A DNA stretch of 64,000 nucleotides, from NCBI GenBank assembly GCA_019925095.2, contig CM034406.1, positions 15,100,388 to 15,164,387 on the forward strand, given 5' to 3'. Below, piece after piece: positions 1 through 10,844 of the stretch. Source of the stretch: Dendrolimus kikuchii (taxonomy: Eukaryota > Arthropoda > Insecta > Lepidoptera > Lasiocampidae). The notes below the pieces were generated by a model. That model was not told the origin of the DNA. It saw nothing but the letters and a program-made list of their open reading frames with translations, and ran no database searches. The translations under genes were made by a program, and so were the position numbers. Every line of letters begins with the position of its first letter. The stretch's first letter is position 1.

Positions 1-470
1 TTGATGCGCTGAATCCGAGTCTGGAGACAGTTTGGTAAATACACCCTCAACATTTTTTTAGGATTTATGGACCAAAAGACCGAATCTGGGGCAGTTTGGT
101 CCATACACCGCAACATTTTGAGGGTGTATTTTTTGTGGTCCAATCTAATTAATATGGATACATTTGCATTAGAACAATGGGCAGCCTTATTGTTTACAAC
201 GATCTCTTCCTGCCAACCCGGTGTCTAAGGAGATTTTAAAGAAGAATTATATTTTTGGTGGTGCACTCAACTAAAATATAATTCATAATCAACAACTACC
301 ATTAAAAATGAAATATAAATAAATAACTTTTATTAACTTTGTTTAAACATTTTTAAAACACAAAATTAAACAAACAACTTAGCTATAGCAATAGAGAGTC
401 TTATATTTCACGAAAGAAATAATTGCCACTTGACTATTTTGCTATTACGGCTGATTTAGGAATTCAAATA
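1..470. other. Unassigned AT-rich DNA with a degenerate direct repeat
   Basis: No gene is visible. Two diverged ~45-bp direct repeats, sharing CAGTTTGGT and ACACC...CAACATTTT, lie near 11-58 and 82-122. The second is followed by an inverted piece of the same motif (GAGGGTGTATT). This may be the edge of a repeat lying outside the window. Confidence 0.3.
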
Positions 471-473
471 TAG

Positions 474-617
474 TCCCCGGCACCGGCATTAGTGGCCAGG
501 TTCCCGTATCCCTTTAGGGACCGGCAGTACCTTTGGGATGTCCATAGGAGACGGTAACTACTTTCCATTAGATGGGCCGTCTGCTTGTCTCCTGATCTGA
601 CGCACTAAAAAAATTTA
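474..617 (+). mobile_element. Fam-A repeat, 5'-truncated
   Basis: Contains the 3' half of Fam-A: the CCGGCATTAGTGGCCAGG block, the GTCCATAGGAGACGGTAAC block, GGGCCGTCTGC and then a short A-run. It is more diverged than most copies. Absence of the ATCCGTGCAGG end means it is 5'-truncated. Confidence 0.7.
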
Positions 618-635
618 GCCTGTATTATTCTGATA

Positions 636-735
636 TATAACTTAAATAGTGTAAAGTTTCGTCAAAATCCGTTGAGCAGTTTTTTCGTGAAAGTAACAAA
701 TGTGCATTCATCCTCACAAACCTTCTCTTTTTATA
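636..735 (+). mobile_element. Degenerate end of an unclassified dispersed element
   Basis: The phrases GTCAAAATCCGTTGAGCAG and CATCCTCACAAACCTT followed by TTTATAATATAAT are familiar from the 3' ends of common lepidopteran non-coding repeats. The class is inferred from recall only and the boundaries are not visible. Confidence 0.3.
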
Positions 736-1384
736 ATATAATACGAAAGAAATGACCTCTGTTCAAAATTGAAATAATAAAAATATCCATACCAAATCCA
801 GAGCTTAGCGAAACACTTTTTGGGCCTTATCACCTTATGCCCTTTATAGATAATAAATAATCCTCTATGTTCCACATCACTACGTGTATTTATTAATGCA
901 ATTAATGAAAATAGGGCTGGCCCTTTTTCTTTTCTAGCTCCGAGGTTTGTGGGTTGATTGATTTAGGGATCTTGTTACACGTAAAAGGTAACCGGGATGT
1001 GTTTGAGTAATGGGGTAATATTATCTTAGGCGTTGGGTTACCATCTTATATGTCTTACATATAACTGGCTCGAGATTTTTGTGCAGTTTTGTTTTTTTTA
1101 TTGCAGAGCTGCAAAACCTAACATAAACTTAACGAAAAGGACGAATGGAATAGAGGGATCAGTAGGGTTATTCAAAAACGTCGGGTGTGATGTGTGTGGT
1201 CTCCGTGTAAGAACAGAAAACTCCCGAATAAATCAGTTTGCCATCCTACGTGAAACAAACACATTCGAGAATGTGTTTCCGACAGAATTTGACAATAGCG
1301 TTGCACTTTTCGTCGGATTGCAAATTGATTCGTTCGGGAGCTTTCCGTTATTATACGGAAACGTTTCCGACAGATGGCAGTAAA
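736..1384. other. No feature recognised
   Basis: An open frame of 116 codons occupies 1033-1383 (+), but it has no recognisable domain and ends where a Fam-B purine tract begins. I see no splice sites or codon pattern that would support a gene. Confidence 0.3.
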
Positions 1385-1535
1385 GAAATAGAATGGGTGG
1401 GATAGGAGAATAGGCTAGTAAGGATGGGATAGGAAAAATGGGATAGAAGAATGGAATGGAGGGATTGGATAAGTGGGCTATCGGAATTCTCAGTCATCGT
1501 ACGAAACACGATTAACTCGAGAACTCATACATATA
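1385..1535 (+). mobile_element. Fam-B fragment
   Basis: Shows the purine-rich GGGATAGGA-type tract followed by TCGGAATTCTCAGTCATCG and CGAAACACGATTAACTC, matching the copies at 20.99, 33.42, 43.03 and 59.97 kb. Only the central part is present. Confidence 0.6.
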
Positions 1536-1983
1536 TCTACTATTTGTGGCTTGATTGAAACAAATTTTTGGAGAATTATACTAACAAAACTTAAACTTCC
1601 AAATTTTTTTTTCAAGATTTTCGATATTGTTTTCGTTTCTTATGAAATTTGGTTAAGATCGCAGATGAATTTAGAGTGCATTTCTTTTAGAAAAATGAGG
1701 GAATTTCCGTACGACACAAAACTAAAAGTTATGCAAGCGAAAGCACGCGAATAAAGTTTGATAAAGTGTAATTAAAATTATTTCAGGAACAATTCAAATC
1801 GTCTTAAATCTACAAACAATTTTGCTCAAAGCAATCTCACTTACCCCATTCCTTGTGTAAAATAGGTCATTATTAAGTGAAGACCACTTCTCAAATATCC
1901 AAAGTACCGGAATGTAGGGCATTGTGTAAGAACATTGAAATTAAACAGAATGAGTAAACGCTATTTTATTAAGCCATGCTAGA
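1536..1983. other. No feature recognised
   Basis: AT-rich sequence with no motif that I can place. The only open frame (1473-1754) begins inside Fam-B and has no recognisable protein similarity. Confidence 0.3.
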
Positions 1984-2083
1984 TTATGGCCGAGCGTTCA
2001 GTTACCTTACTATCGGCTAAATTTGACATAGCTCCATACAAATAATGGCAAGCGAAGGAATAGTAAGATATAGGAACCGTCTC
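1984..2083 (-). mobile_element. MITE-M copy, truncated
   Basis: ATTATGGCCGAGCG at one side and the inverted-repeat partner AGTAAGATATAGGAACCG at the other match the palindromic MITE at 40.98-41.13 kb in opposite orientation. The copy ends abruptly where a tSINE begins, so the two are directly abutted. Confidence 0.55.
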
Positions 2084-2300
2084 TTAATGGTTAATGTACT
2101 CACGTCCCAAACTCAAGGATAAGGATTCAAATCTTGGCCGGAAAAACATGCAACATTGAAGCAGTTTTCTGACCTAATGTGTGAAATAGGGAAAGGAAGA
2201 CATCGTGATGAAACCTGCACATCGAAAAAACCGATGTGTAAAACCCTCTAAACTGCCTTGGATAAGCGGTGGGGGTGTATTGTCCGTTTTCTTAAATATG
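2084..2300 (+). mobile_element. tSINE copy
   Basis: Contains a degraded A-box region (TTAATGGTTAATG), a B-box-like GGATTCAAATCTTGG, then the SINE body blocks CAGTTTTCTGACCTAATGTG and CATCGTGATGAAACCTGCAC. The 3' part is diverged. The promoter boxes imply past RNA polymerase III transcription. Confidence 0.75.
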
Positions 2301-2667
2301 GAGAGAATACAGCTCAAATAATAGCTTTATTACGACTTGATGTAGAATGAAGCATAAAATAAATAGATTAAACAATCAATAAAAATGCCAAAACTTTTTG
2401 ACATAAGTATCGCGAACTTACGTGTGCTCCTTCTGGATCATTCTTTGTTCTAAAACAGAAGTCAACGTCTACGGGCACGTCGGAAGAAACTGGGGCAAGA
2501 CATCAGAACCTTGAGAAACTTGAGATGGATCTGAATTTGCTTAAAAGCCGTCTCGGAAAACAATAACTGGAATTTCAGTCGCAGCCTTGAATAGCTACAG
2601 CTTAGATTGAAAGTCTTTAAATACAGAAAAGAAGGAATATACATACATCAAAACAATATAATAGTAA

Positions 2668-2958
2668 TAACAGCCCATAAACGTCCCACTGCTGGGCTCG
2701 GGCCTCCCACTATTGGGGAACGGACAGTACAACCGCCACGCTTGTCCTAGGCGGCTTGGCAGATTTGACACGTCGGTTAGCTCGACGTGCAGGCTCCATC
2801 AGGATGTTTTTGTTCGCCGTTGTAAGCCCACGGTGATTGCAACAATATCCACATGAGGTCAGAAAACTGCCTAGATGATACATGCGTTCCCGCCATGATT
2901 CGAACCCGCGCCCTTTGAGTTTGGGACGCGTGCGTTAGCTATTATGCTACCACGAATC
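2668..2958 (-). mobile_element. tSINE copy, nearly full length
   Basis: Read on the minus strand it starts with GTGGTAGCATAATAGCTAAC (A box), then a good B box (GGTTCGAATCATGG), then CAGTTTTCTGACCTCATGTG and ends in CCCAGCAGTGGGACGTTTAT. This is one of the clearest copies for defining the family: tRNA-like head, unrelated body, AT-rich tail. Confidence 0.85.
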
Positions 2959-3438
2959 TCAAAAAGAACAATGCAGGTAAATATATATACGTAAAGTAAT
3001 AGTAAAGAAAAAAAAATAACAGCTCCAACAAAAGATCTAACGAAGTTGGAATAGAGCACCCAATTAAAAGAGCTGCTAATTTAAAGTTCCTAAATACGCC
3101 AGGGCTTGTTAGGCCCTTTAAAAAAACGATTAGATCATAGTCATAACTGTAACAAAACTAAACACCTCTTAAAATAAGATAAAAATATTTAATATACTAA
3201 TTAAAGCTTTTTATTTAATTCCCTACTTAATGGATATTCACTAGTAATTTATTTCATTAAAAATCAATTAATTTCGCAATTATGCTACACTTTAGTAAAT
3301 ACGAGACTGCATTACCTAGTTCAAATCCATATCTTCAACATGAGAAATTCAATGAATAAGACCACCATTGTTGATTCCTTTTTACTCTTACGTAACGGAT
3401 TTTTTCTTATTCGTTCTTTTTCTTATCCGTTCTTTTCC

Positions 3439-3598
3439 TTATCCGTGCAGAAACGGAACAACAATAGAATTTCCTGCGGCCGGGCGGCCTGTCGTAAGTG
3501 GTATTTACGCGTCTGGATAACTACTACCCCTGGTCTAGAGTTTGCCGCCATAACAACTCGAGTTGTGTTCCGGTGTTAATGGCCAGGTTTCAGATTAC
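3439..3598 (+). mobile_element. Fam-A 5' part of a composite element
   Basis: Begins at the family end ATCCGTGCAGAAACGG and continues through CCTGCGGCCGGGCGGCC, CTACTACCCCTGGTCTAGAG and GGCCAGG. It then stops and is followed by repeat C. The matching Fam-A 3' tail reappears at 4024-4064, so repeat C replaces the centre of this Fam-A copy. Confidence 0.75.
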
Positions 3599-3647
3599 CT
3601 TTTTTTATTATTTATACTTTTTTACAATTAAATTTAAGAAGTTAGGA

Positions 3648-3985
3648 AGTTGTACACGCTTATCTGTTGCTTTGTTATTGTGTGTGACATTTAATGAATG
3701 TACGTTTGTGTTGTGATGTACCTTAAGAATAACTTATTATTTTAATTTATTATAATTTTAATACTAAAGTAAAGTGTTGTGAGGAAGTGCATGTGCAGTG
3801 TGTGCCATATGTCTATACCTATATATATATTATCCTAACTAGTGCCATGTTTATTGTTTTCCTTTCTGTGTCTGGGTTATTAATTTTTAGGCTCTTTGTG
3901 TGTCTTGGTTTGTTTGTGAAGTGTGTGTGTAATGCAATGCGGTTGTAGTGCGCGTTGGTGTTATGTGTGTAAGTTTTGTTGTTAG
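3648..3985 (+). repeat. Repeat C, copy 1
   Basis: A ~340-bp block that recurs inverted at 12870-13240. Shared strings include GTGTACCTTAAGAATAACTT (here GATGTACC...), GTGAGGAAGTGCATGTGCAG, GGGTTATTAATTTTTAGGC and GTGTGTCTTGGTTTGTTTGT. It is GT-rich and has no open frame. Class unknown. Confidence 0.65.
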
Positions 3986-4023
3986 TTGTGTGTTTGTGAC
4001 TTTGTGTGGTGTTATAATTTATT

Positions 4024-4066
4024 GAACCGTCTAGCCATCTGCTGAACTCGTGTAATAAAAAAATGG
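4024..4066 (+). mobile_element. Fam-A 3' tail of the composite
   Basis: ACCGTCTAGCCATCTGCTGA followed by ACTCGTGTAATAAAAAAA is the terminal ~40 bp of Fam-A with its A-tail. It lies in the same orientation as the Fam-A 5' part at 3439 and closes the composite around repeat C. Confidence 0.6.
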
Positions 4067-4405
4067 AACCTTAAAAAGGTTTCTTTGAAGCTTAATACTT
4101 AAAATTCAGACTACGAGTACTTACAACCCTATAAAATTAAAAACCCAAAACCTTTTTAGTGTATTCACATGTTCTTATGACCTAGACTGATAATGCATGT
4201 TATTGCTTTCATATCAATACTTCAAAATAAGTTGAAAAAGGTCAGGTGATCAATTGCTTGCATTTATCGAAGTCATAATTAGCTTGCATTCAATTTCGGA
4301 AAATTGATGAAATTGAAAAGACTATGTATGAATAGGTATACGATTGAATAGTAAAAAAATATGATTTAAATAATGAGACGTTTATTGAAAAAGCTTTCAT
4401 TGAAA
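4067..4405. other. No feature recognised
   Basis: AT-rich, no convincing open frame or repeat boundary seen before the Helitron-like element that starts at 4406. Confidence 0.3.
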
Positions 4406-4734
4406 TCTATATATATGAAAGAAAGTCGTGTTAGTTACACTATATATAACTCAAGAACGGCTGTCCCGATTTGGCTGAAAATTGGTGGGGAGGTAGCTTA
4501 GAACCAGGAGACGGATATAGATACTTTTTATCCCGTTGGAACCGGTAGGTAGCGCTGAGATCGGGTTCTAGAATCCTCCGAATCACCTGGACCGATTTTG
4601 TTGATTTTGTTTTTGTGTGTTTGAGTGGGTCCCCGGATGGTTTAAATCCACAATTGGAACCGGTAGGTGGCACTGGGATCGGGTCCTAGATTTTTATTTT
4701 TTCAGAGCAGGACAACGTCTGCCGGGACCGCTAG
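4406..4734 (+). mobile_element. H1 Helitron-like non-autonomous element
   Basis: Starts A|TCTATATATATGAAAG and ends GGGACCGCTAG|T, the A|TC...CTAG|T boundaries expected of Helitrons. A short hairpin (GCAG-gacaacgt-CTGC) lies about 11 nt before the CTAG. A ~40-bp block (GGAACCGGTAGGT...) occurs twice inside. No Rep/helicase coding is present. Confidence 0.7.
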
Positions 4735-4969
4735 TTATCTATAAAAAAAAGAACAGGTTAGTAGCGTCAACTTTTTGCAGCATGTGTTATGACGAGTTAC
4801 GTATTTTGCTGGCCAATTCTCATTTCTTCTTCTTCTATGTACCCCTAAAGTGGGGTGCTAATGAAAACACTTTTCGTTGCTTTAAAGATGCTTTTCGTGC
4901 AAGAGAAAGTATTATAATATAGATATACTACTACATTATTATAACTAATTTAAGTTTAGTTCTATTAGT

Positions 4970-5089
4970 TTTAGCCTATTAATTTATTTTGTATTAATGT
5001 AGAATTAAGAAATTATCTATCTAAGTTTTCATTGTTGTAGTTTGTAATATTTTAGTTTTCTAAACATTAATTTAATATTCCCATGAATT
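4970..5089. other. AT-rich spacer
   Basis: Simple AT-rich DNA between the Helitron-like element and a LINE tail. Nothing identifiable. Confidence 0.3.
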
Positions 5090-5676
5090 TATCAAACAAT
5101 AACTATTTATTGTACACCAATACAAATATATAATAAATACAAAAAAGAACTTACAGACTAAAACTATATCTAATTATAGACAAAGGGCAATCTTATCACT
5201 AAAAAGGGATCTCTTCCAGACAACCCCATGAATTAATTGAGAATATAATGACGATGGTGGTATACATAATACATAGTACAATTACTTTACATTCTAGTAA
5301 TTAATATATAAATTTAGTATATACAGATGTTCTATATATTAAATAGATATATACCTAATATACATAACATTCCAATACATATCTACAAAAATATATAAAT
5401 GTTTATAGATAAATATATAAGTACATACATATAAATATTGTCATATTCCAAAGACACATTCCCCAATATTTTCTGATCATCGTTTTAAATATCGGTAGTA
5501 ATTTTGTTTGTGTGATAGCAATTGGCAGCGCGTTCCAAAGCTATACAGCTGTGACGGTAAAAGAATTGTTGTAGAAAAATGAACTATGCGTAGTGGTGTT
5601 TAGTTTCAATTTAGTCTTATTTACTTTTCTCATTAGAATTTCAGGCATTAAATTAAACACTTATGGTTCCGTTCCT
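5090..5676 (-). mobile_element. CR1/jockey-like LINE 3' end (coding remnant plus 3' tail)
   Basis: On the minus strand, 5675-5450 encodes the typical C-terminus of such LINEs (HSSFFYNNSFTVTAV, one stop, LWNALPIAITQTKLLPIFKT). It is followed by an AT-rich 3' region and the conserved tail GTTGTCTGGAAGAGATCCC...AGTGATAAGATTGCCC. The ~330-bp 3' region recurs in opposite orientation at 54005-54350. A Fam-A copy begins only a few bases beyond its upstream edge. Confidence 0.65.
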
Positions 5677-5683
5677 GAATTAT

Positions 5684-5982
5684 ATCCGTGCAGGAACGGA
5701 GAAAGAATACAATTTCCTGCTGCCGGGTGGCCTGTCGTAACAGGCGAATAAACAACCTACAGCGAGGTGGTAGGGTATTTGCCCGTCTAGATGGCTACCG
5801 CTCCTAGTCTAGGGTATGCCGCCCTAACAACCTTGAGTTGTGTTCCGGCATTAGTAGCCAGGTTCCTATGTCCCCTTAGAGATCAGTAGCGCATTTGTAG
5901 CAACTTTGGTGTTACAAATGTCCATAGGCGATAGTAACCGCTTTCCATCAGGTGGGCTGTCTACTGATCTCATGCAAAAAAA
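5684..5982 (+). mobile_element. Fam-A, full length
   Basis: Complete from ATCCGTGCAGGAACGGAG through the GGTGGTAGGG...TACCGCTCC stem-like block and the CCATAGGCGATAGTAACC block, ending CTCATGCAAAAAAA. No open frame. Length is typical (~300 bp). Confidence 0.85.
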
Positions 5983-6313
5983 TGTGTATGTTTCATTATG
6001 ATACCTTGCTAGCTTAAAAAAAAAATCTATTTGCAATTTTACCCGAAGTTTTAATCTTAGCTAATCTTAACGACAAAAATAGGAACAACCTTTAAGTAAA
6101 GTTATAAAAAATATAATAAAGCCTATGTTTAAATTTGCGGAAACAGCGATAGTAAATTAATCGGACAATGGGTTTCTAATATTGGCACGTGCCTATTATC
6201 GTTCAGGCCATAAATGTCCAAGCCTTGCGTCCTATATGGCACTGCAATGCCATTTGCCAATATTTTTAAAACTCATTATCTGTAAACGATTTTGTTAATA
6301 CTTAAACAAAAAT

Positions 6314-6513
6314 ATCTATCTTTATATATATAATTCTTCTGTATGTGTGTTGAGAGTGAACTCCTCCTAAACGGCTGGACTGATTTGATTGAATTTTTTT
6401 GTGTGTGGATTCGAGGATGGTTTAGATTCACAATTGGACCCGGTAGGTGGCGCTGCAATCGGGTTCTAAATTTTATTTCTTCAGGGCAGAACAACGTCTG
6501 CCGGGACAGCTAG
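6314..6513 (+). mobile_element. H1 Helitron-like element
   Basis: Begins A|TCTATCTTTATATATA and ends CCGGGACAGCTAG|T, with the same GGTAGGTGGCGCTGC and CAACGTCTGCC blocks as the copies at 4.4, 18.8 and 36.6 kb. It is joined without spacer to H2. Confidence 0.7.
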
Positions 6514-6954
6514 TAATATTATAAAAGTCTAAAGTTGTCGTGTCTGTACATTAAAGCTATAAAAAAAAACCGGAATAGACTATATAAACGATTTTTTTAG
6601 ATTTCTTGTCTGTTTGTTCGGGATTCACGTAACAACTACTGGGCCGATTTCGATGCGGTTTTCATTGATCGACAGCTGATTTTTAGACTTAAACTCTGCG
6701 CTACTTTTTATGCTGGGAATCCCGCGGGAATCTTTCTGGGAATTGTTTAAAATAACCAGATCAAAAAAAAAATGGAATTCCAATGTGATTTATTTACTGA
6801 TCGATAGCAAATTTAATATAATAAAATGTGTGATATTTTTTATGCCGGTAATCCCACGGGAATTTCCCCGGGCGCGATTTGAAGTTCTTCGGATGCATAA
6901 AAATTAGGTTATTCCGACACAGTTTCCACTAAAACGATAATTTACATTCTTATA
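6514..6954 (+). mobile_element. H2 Helitron-like element, 3'-truncated
   Basis: Shares with 19040-19587 and 40521-40902 the blocks GTCTGTTTGTTCGGGATTCA, ACTGGGCCGATTTCGATG, CTGGGAATCCCGCGGGAAT and TCGGATGCATAAAAATTAG. It is cut before the CTAG end by a Fam-A fragment. The same H1-H2 junction is found at 19.04 kb. Confidence 0.55.
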
Positions 6955-6956
6955 TG

Positions 6957-7040
6957 TCTTTATTGCGAAGCTGGCAAGCAAAGACAGCCGGCCCACCTAA
7001 GAGGTTACCGTCGCCTGTAGACGTTTGCAACCAATGAAGT
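6957..7040 (-). mobile_element. Fam-A or Fam-B end fragment
   Basis: TTTATTGCGAAGCTGGCAAG, GGCCCACCTAAGAGGTTACC and GTCGCCTGTAGACGTTTGCA match the antisense 3' end shared by Fam-A and Fam-B. It is too short to assign to one family. Confidence 0.5.
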
Positions 7041-7184
7041 TTAATGTACTACATACTAGAGAAGGCGTCCCTAACTAGCTTATTTGAACATTCGTTATAG
7101 TTCATGGACAAATCTAGTAGTAGTCTGCGCTGGGCTGTTGTCGATACCTTGGCGAGCACGCCGCCGTTCGTGGCTCGACGCTAT

Positions 7185-7500
7185 GCCTAAAGTCGTTAAC
7201 CGACGAAAACAAAAAGCGACGTTTGGAAATTTCTAAGCGGAATCTCAAAATGTTTCAGCATGATTCGGATAATTTTTGCCGTTGCCTTATCATCATGGAT
7301 GAAACGTGGGTCCACCATTTCGATCCTGAAACTAAAAAACAAAGCATATCTTGGACACAACCATCCTCTCCATCCATTAAGAAATTTCGAGTTGCTCCTA
7401 CCGCTGGCAAAGTTATGGCTGAGTGTTTTGGGATAGTGAAGGAATCCTGTTCCTTAAAGTCGTGACCACAGCAGTCCTAATTTATTATATATCAAGAGGA
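7185..7500 (+). pseudogene. mariner-type transposase relic
   Basis: A single frame from about 7196 carries LTDENKKRRLEISK and then MDETWVHHFDPETKKQS, WTQPSSP and TAGKVMAECFG, the hallmark central part of a mariner transposase, including the DETW catalytic aspartate. The frame closes at 7465, and downstream similarity (VFWDSEGILF) continues in another frame. No N-terminal DNA-binding domain, no third catalytic aspartate and no terminal inverted repeats are visible, so this is a dead internal fragment of a DNA transposon. Confidence 0.75.
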
Positions 7501-7924
7501 ATATCATCCAAATGTGTGCAAATACCTTGACCCAAAATCGGTTGTCAACAATAGAGATTCAATGACACGTGATCCTTATCAAACGGCCCTTGTGATACAA
7601 CGTATACGGAAAAGCAATGTCACTCCCAATAGGAAAGCGCTCAGTTGAATACACTGTGTTCGGTCCTTGCCTAGTATAATGTAGGTAGAATATCGCTCCA
7701 TCAATTTTACTGTCTACCCTCTTTCTGAGTGAGGCGACGGCCAATACACGAAGGGTCAAGGCAGCCATATTTTGATGACTGACTGTCAACGTTTTGACAA
7801 AGGAAGATCGCGCCGTGCGTTTTTTGATTCAAAACATATTTTACGCTAACTATTAATTACTGGCCGTGCCAAGAACTTATTGTGTAATACTGATCAAAAG
7901 AAGTGATCACTCCATAGTGAAGTT
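7501..7924. other. No feature recognised
   Basis: May still include decayed mariner 3' sequence. A 76-codon minus-strand open frame (7559-7789) has no recognisable domain and is not called. Confidence 0.3.
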
Positions 7925-8130
7925 GGTGCCATGCAATGTTCATATATGTGCTGCAAAGTGAACCAAGCCAGTAGAGGACGGATCTCAAGGTTGGTGGAGC
8001 TTCTGCTTTTCTAGTGCAAGGATCAGGTTCATATCTCTCCCAATACAGTCCATAACTGTCGAAACATAATATCTGTGGCTACAGCGCCGCACGCACTGAG
8101 ATAATTTTATCATCTGACCTAACTCACAGC
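7925..8130. repeat. Repeat D, copy 1
   Basis: Shares with 23930-24052 the strings GGATCTCAAGGTTGGTGGA, TTCTGCTTTTCTAGTGC and TTCATATCTCTCCCA...ACAGTCCA. No coding capacity seen. Class unknown; possibly the 3' or internal part of an uncharacterised retroelement. Confidence 0.5.
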
Positions 8131-8800
8131 GCCACGTATTTCGCACAAATGTACAAACCTATGACGTCACAAATTTGTAAATGTAAAAAAATCTAGCAAT
8201 AAAGAATACGAGTTCAAGAGTAACTAAAATCCAAAAAAGGTAAATATTTTTTACAACTGAAGTCGGTACGTAGTACAACATAAAAATCACTATACGTTGC
8301 AAATGTGCTGATTTTCTGTTTTACTTGGTACCAATTCAAGATATTGTAGAATATACTTATGTTTTGCTTTTTAATTACCCTTGAAATGGGTTTCTTTTAC
8401 GCTAGAAAAGTTTTACTTATTCACTTTTATTTTACGTAAGTATATGTTAATCAAGAAAATGAAATATCCTAAAGCTGTACTGAATCCAACATAAAAATAA
8501 TCTTTGGTGATTCGTTCAGAAACAAAAAGTTATGGCTGAACATACATAAAAAATATTTACACGACGAATTGAGAAACTCCTCCTTTTTTGATATATTTCT
8601 ATTATGTTATTTTAACGCATGTTCCTTTATATAATTAATGCTTATAAAGATTTTTGGTAGGAGATAGTTTCGGAGCTTTATTCTATAATTTTTGTGAGTA
8701 GTTATTTGTAATGTAATAATGCACTTATATACATGTCGGGTTCACGCCGGGAGCGAACGAATGACGCTCCGAGAATAACACAATAATAATCTGAAATATT
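8131..8800. other. No gene; one fragment of the GAAGTCGG-type repeat
   Basis: AT-rich. Near 8560-8595, ACGACGAATTGAGAAACTCC followed by TCCTTTTTTG matches the end of the repeat at 20.09-20.63 kb. Nothing else is identifiable. Confidence 0.35.
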
Positions 8801-8810
8801 ATAGATATTA

Positions 8811-9045
8811 CATACATACATACATAACTTCACGCCAGTTCCCTTGCGGGGTGGGCACGAACAACAGAGTGCCATTTAGGCTTATTCTTACACACCTCAC
8901 TTGCCTCTTTGACATTCATAACTCTTGTCATGCACGCTCGTCTGTTCTTAAGGCTCCTGACATCACCTTCTGCTAGTACACGATCAATTTGATCATGGAA
9001 GGTGTGTCGTGGCCTCCCACGACTTCTGCATCCATCCACTTTTGC
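8811..9045 (-). mobile_element. RTE LINE, 5'-truncated 235-bp copy
   Basis: Minus-strand copy of the last ~235 bp of the RTE at 24.97-28.18 kb, from AAAAGTGGATGGATGCAG to the (CATA)n/(ATGT)n tail. It is flanked by a perfect 10-bp TSD ATAGATATTA (8801-8810 and 9046-9055). It still encodes the C-terminal residues of the RTE protein in frame, up to the ARELA terminus. Confidence 0.9.
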
Positions 9046-9055
9046 ATAGATATTA

Positions 9056-10473
9056 AATATGCACAATAATACACAGATATATTAGGACAACTCCAAGAGT
9101 TGCATCCACGCTTGTCAGGTGTCGAGCAGCAATTGCCCTCCAAGAATACTGCGATTATCAAGCAGTAATTATCGACCATAATATATTATGTGCTCCTCGT
9201 CCAAGACTACCACAATGCAGACTGTCAGTCGTAGACTTGGTTGTAGAATCGTAGACTGTCGGTTGAAGACTGCTGGTTCAATACCGTCCCCTCTGCCCGA
9301 ACACCCAGTATTTATAAAGTCCTCATAGCGCGCTGCGGTGACAATATCCGGTAATGCTGTGGCGCCACTTCAGTTAAACTTCCTTCATAAAACCAACTTC
9401 CGCCATACGTATTAACTTCCAACATCCGGTTACTCCATTTCCGATATCTGTTAGCTTAATATATAAATGCTTCTACATTGACATCCGGTTAAACAACTTC
9501 CAATTACTACATTAAGAATCCGGTTATTGACTACTTCCGTCATATGGTTATTTTATAATAACAAATACGATTCCTACATACATATATTTGTATGCTCTCA
9601 TGTAAGCAAAACATGTGTACTGTAACAACTAACCTTTTTAGTCGTCATATATATTAAGAAATATAATGATTTCAAATACAAACGTGAAACGCCTCCCAAA
9701 ACAATCTAAAACGGAATTGTATCGGGCCGCGAGCGAAACACATGAATGTAAAAGTCTCTTGATTACTAATATAAGCTTAAATCCTGAACCCAGTCTCTTT
9801 TTGAAGATCCCGGTCAGCTCAGAAACCGCCGTTACAGTAAACTACAGCATATAAATACCAACTTTATAAACATTTTTTAATTAAGCAAATAAATTTGATT
9901 TGATTTCAATAAAGAAATACTGGTTTCAACGTTACAGTTAAGTTTTTACTTGCAGAGTATAAAAATAAAAACGGACGAAGTCGCGGGTAATAGCACTATA
10001 TAAGTACATTTGTTTGAAACTATTTTATGGCAAGATAAAACTATTTTTCAATGAAACTCTCAAGGCTCAGTTGCAGTTCGGTTTTCACTGCAATTCTGGT
10101 GTAAACACATTTCAGTTAACTGCTTTCTTGTAGTCCTTGACAATTTAATGCGTATGGACTCATTTCATGGTAAACTGGAAACTATTTTAATTATTATACT
10201 TATTAACCAACTTCCAAAAGGAGGAGGTTTACAGTTCGACTGTAATTTTCTTGTTTGTTATGCGATTTCTTTGTCAATTGTGGGCTGATGTTAATGTTTT
10301 TTTCTTTATTCGAAAGACTTATACTACTGAAGTGGTTCCGTTATCACCAAGTCAGGATCTGATCTGAATCCAGGGAAATCAAGAACAATCCTTGTTGAAG
10401 AGCGCCGAACACCTACACTCTTAGAGAAACATATCTTGTATACGCCTGGCAGTAGTACAAATGCTACAGGCGG
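9056..10473. other. Unassigned; short degenerate repeats at 9340-9555
   Basis: No gene. Between 9340 and 9555 the phrases AACTTCC and ATCCGGTTA (with variants such as TTCCGCCATACG and TTCCGTCATATGG) alternate many times at ~20-bp spacing, suggesting a decayed minisatellite or LTR interior. Near 9970-9995, GACGAAGTCGCGGGTAATAG resembles a Helitron-like 3' end. Near 10205, AACTTCCAAAAGGAGGAGG resembles the antisense of the 20.6-kb repeat. Confidence 0.35.
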
Positions 10474-10476
10474 TTA

Positions 10477-10844
10477 AGCCGCGGTCACACACAGCGAATA
10501 CTCGCTGCGAATGCCTACTCGCCGCGAGTATTCGCTGTATGTGACAGGCTATTCGCTGCGAATAGACTCACTCGCCGCGAGTTGAATTCGTCGCGATTTG
10601 AATTGAGCATGTTCAATTTTATTCTCGGCGAATGCGCATTCGCTGTGTGTGACAGGGTACTCGCTAGGAATAGCCATTCCGCGCGCCGCTCTAGACTAGA
10701 CACGACACTAATTTGCGCAACAACAGACTGTCGAAATTCTCGTGTAGAACTCTCTGTGTGACAGGCAGGCAGCGAATTCTCGCTGTGACTACTATTCGCA
10801 GCGATTGTACTCGCAGCGAGTAATCGCTGTCTCTGACCGCAGGT
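10477..10844. mobile_element. Hyper-palindromic MITE, 368 bp
   Basis: Terminal inverted repeats of ~36 bp (30 of 36 positions match): AGCCGCGGTCACACACAGCG at the left, the complement of CGCTGTCTCTGACCGCAGGT at the right. They are flanked by TTA on both sides (10474-10476, 10845-10847), a TSD type expected for PIF/Harbinger-like MITEs. The interior is packed with small palindromes of the form ATTCGCTGCGAAT and ACTCGCCGCGAGT. No coding capacity. Confidence 0.75.

Noticed and set aside
7559..7789. 76-codon minus-strand open frame next to mariner
   Set aside because: No similarity to a known domain and no supporting signals.
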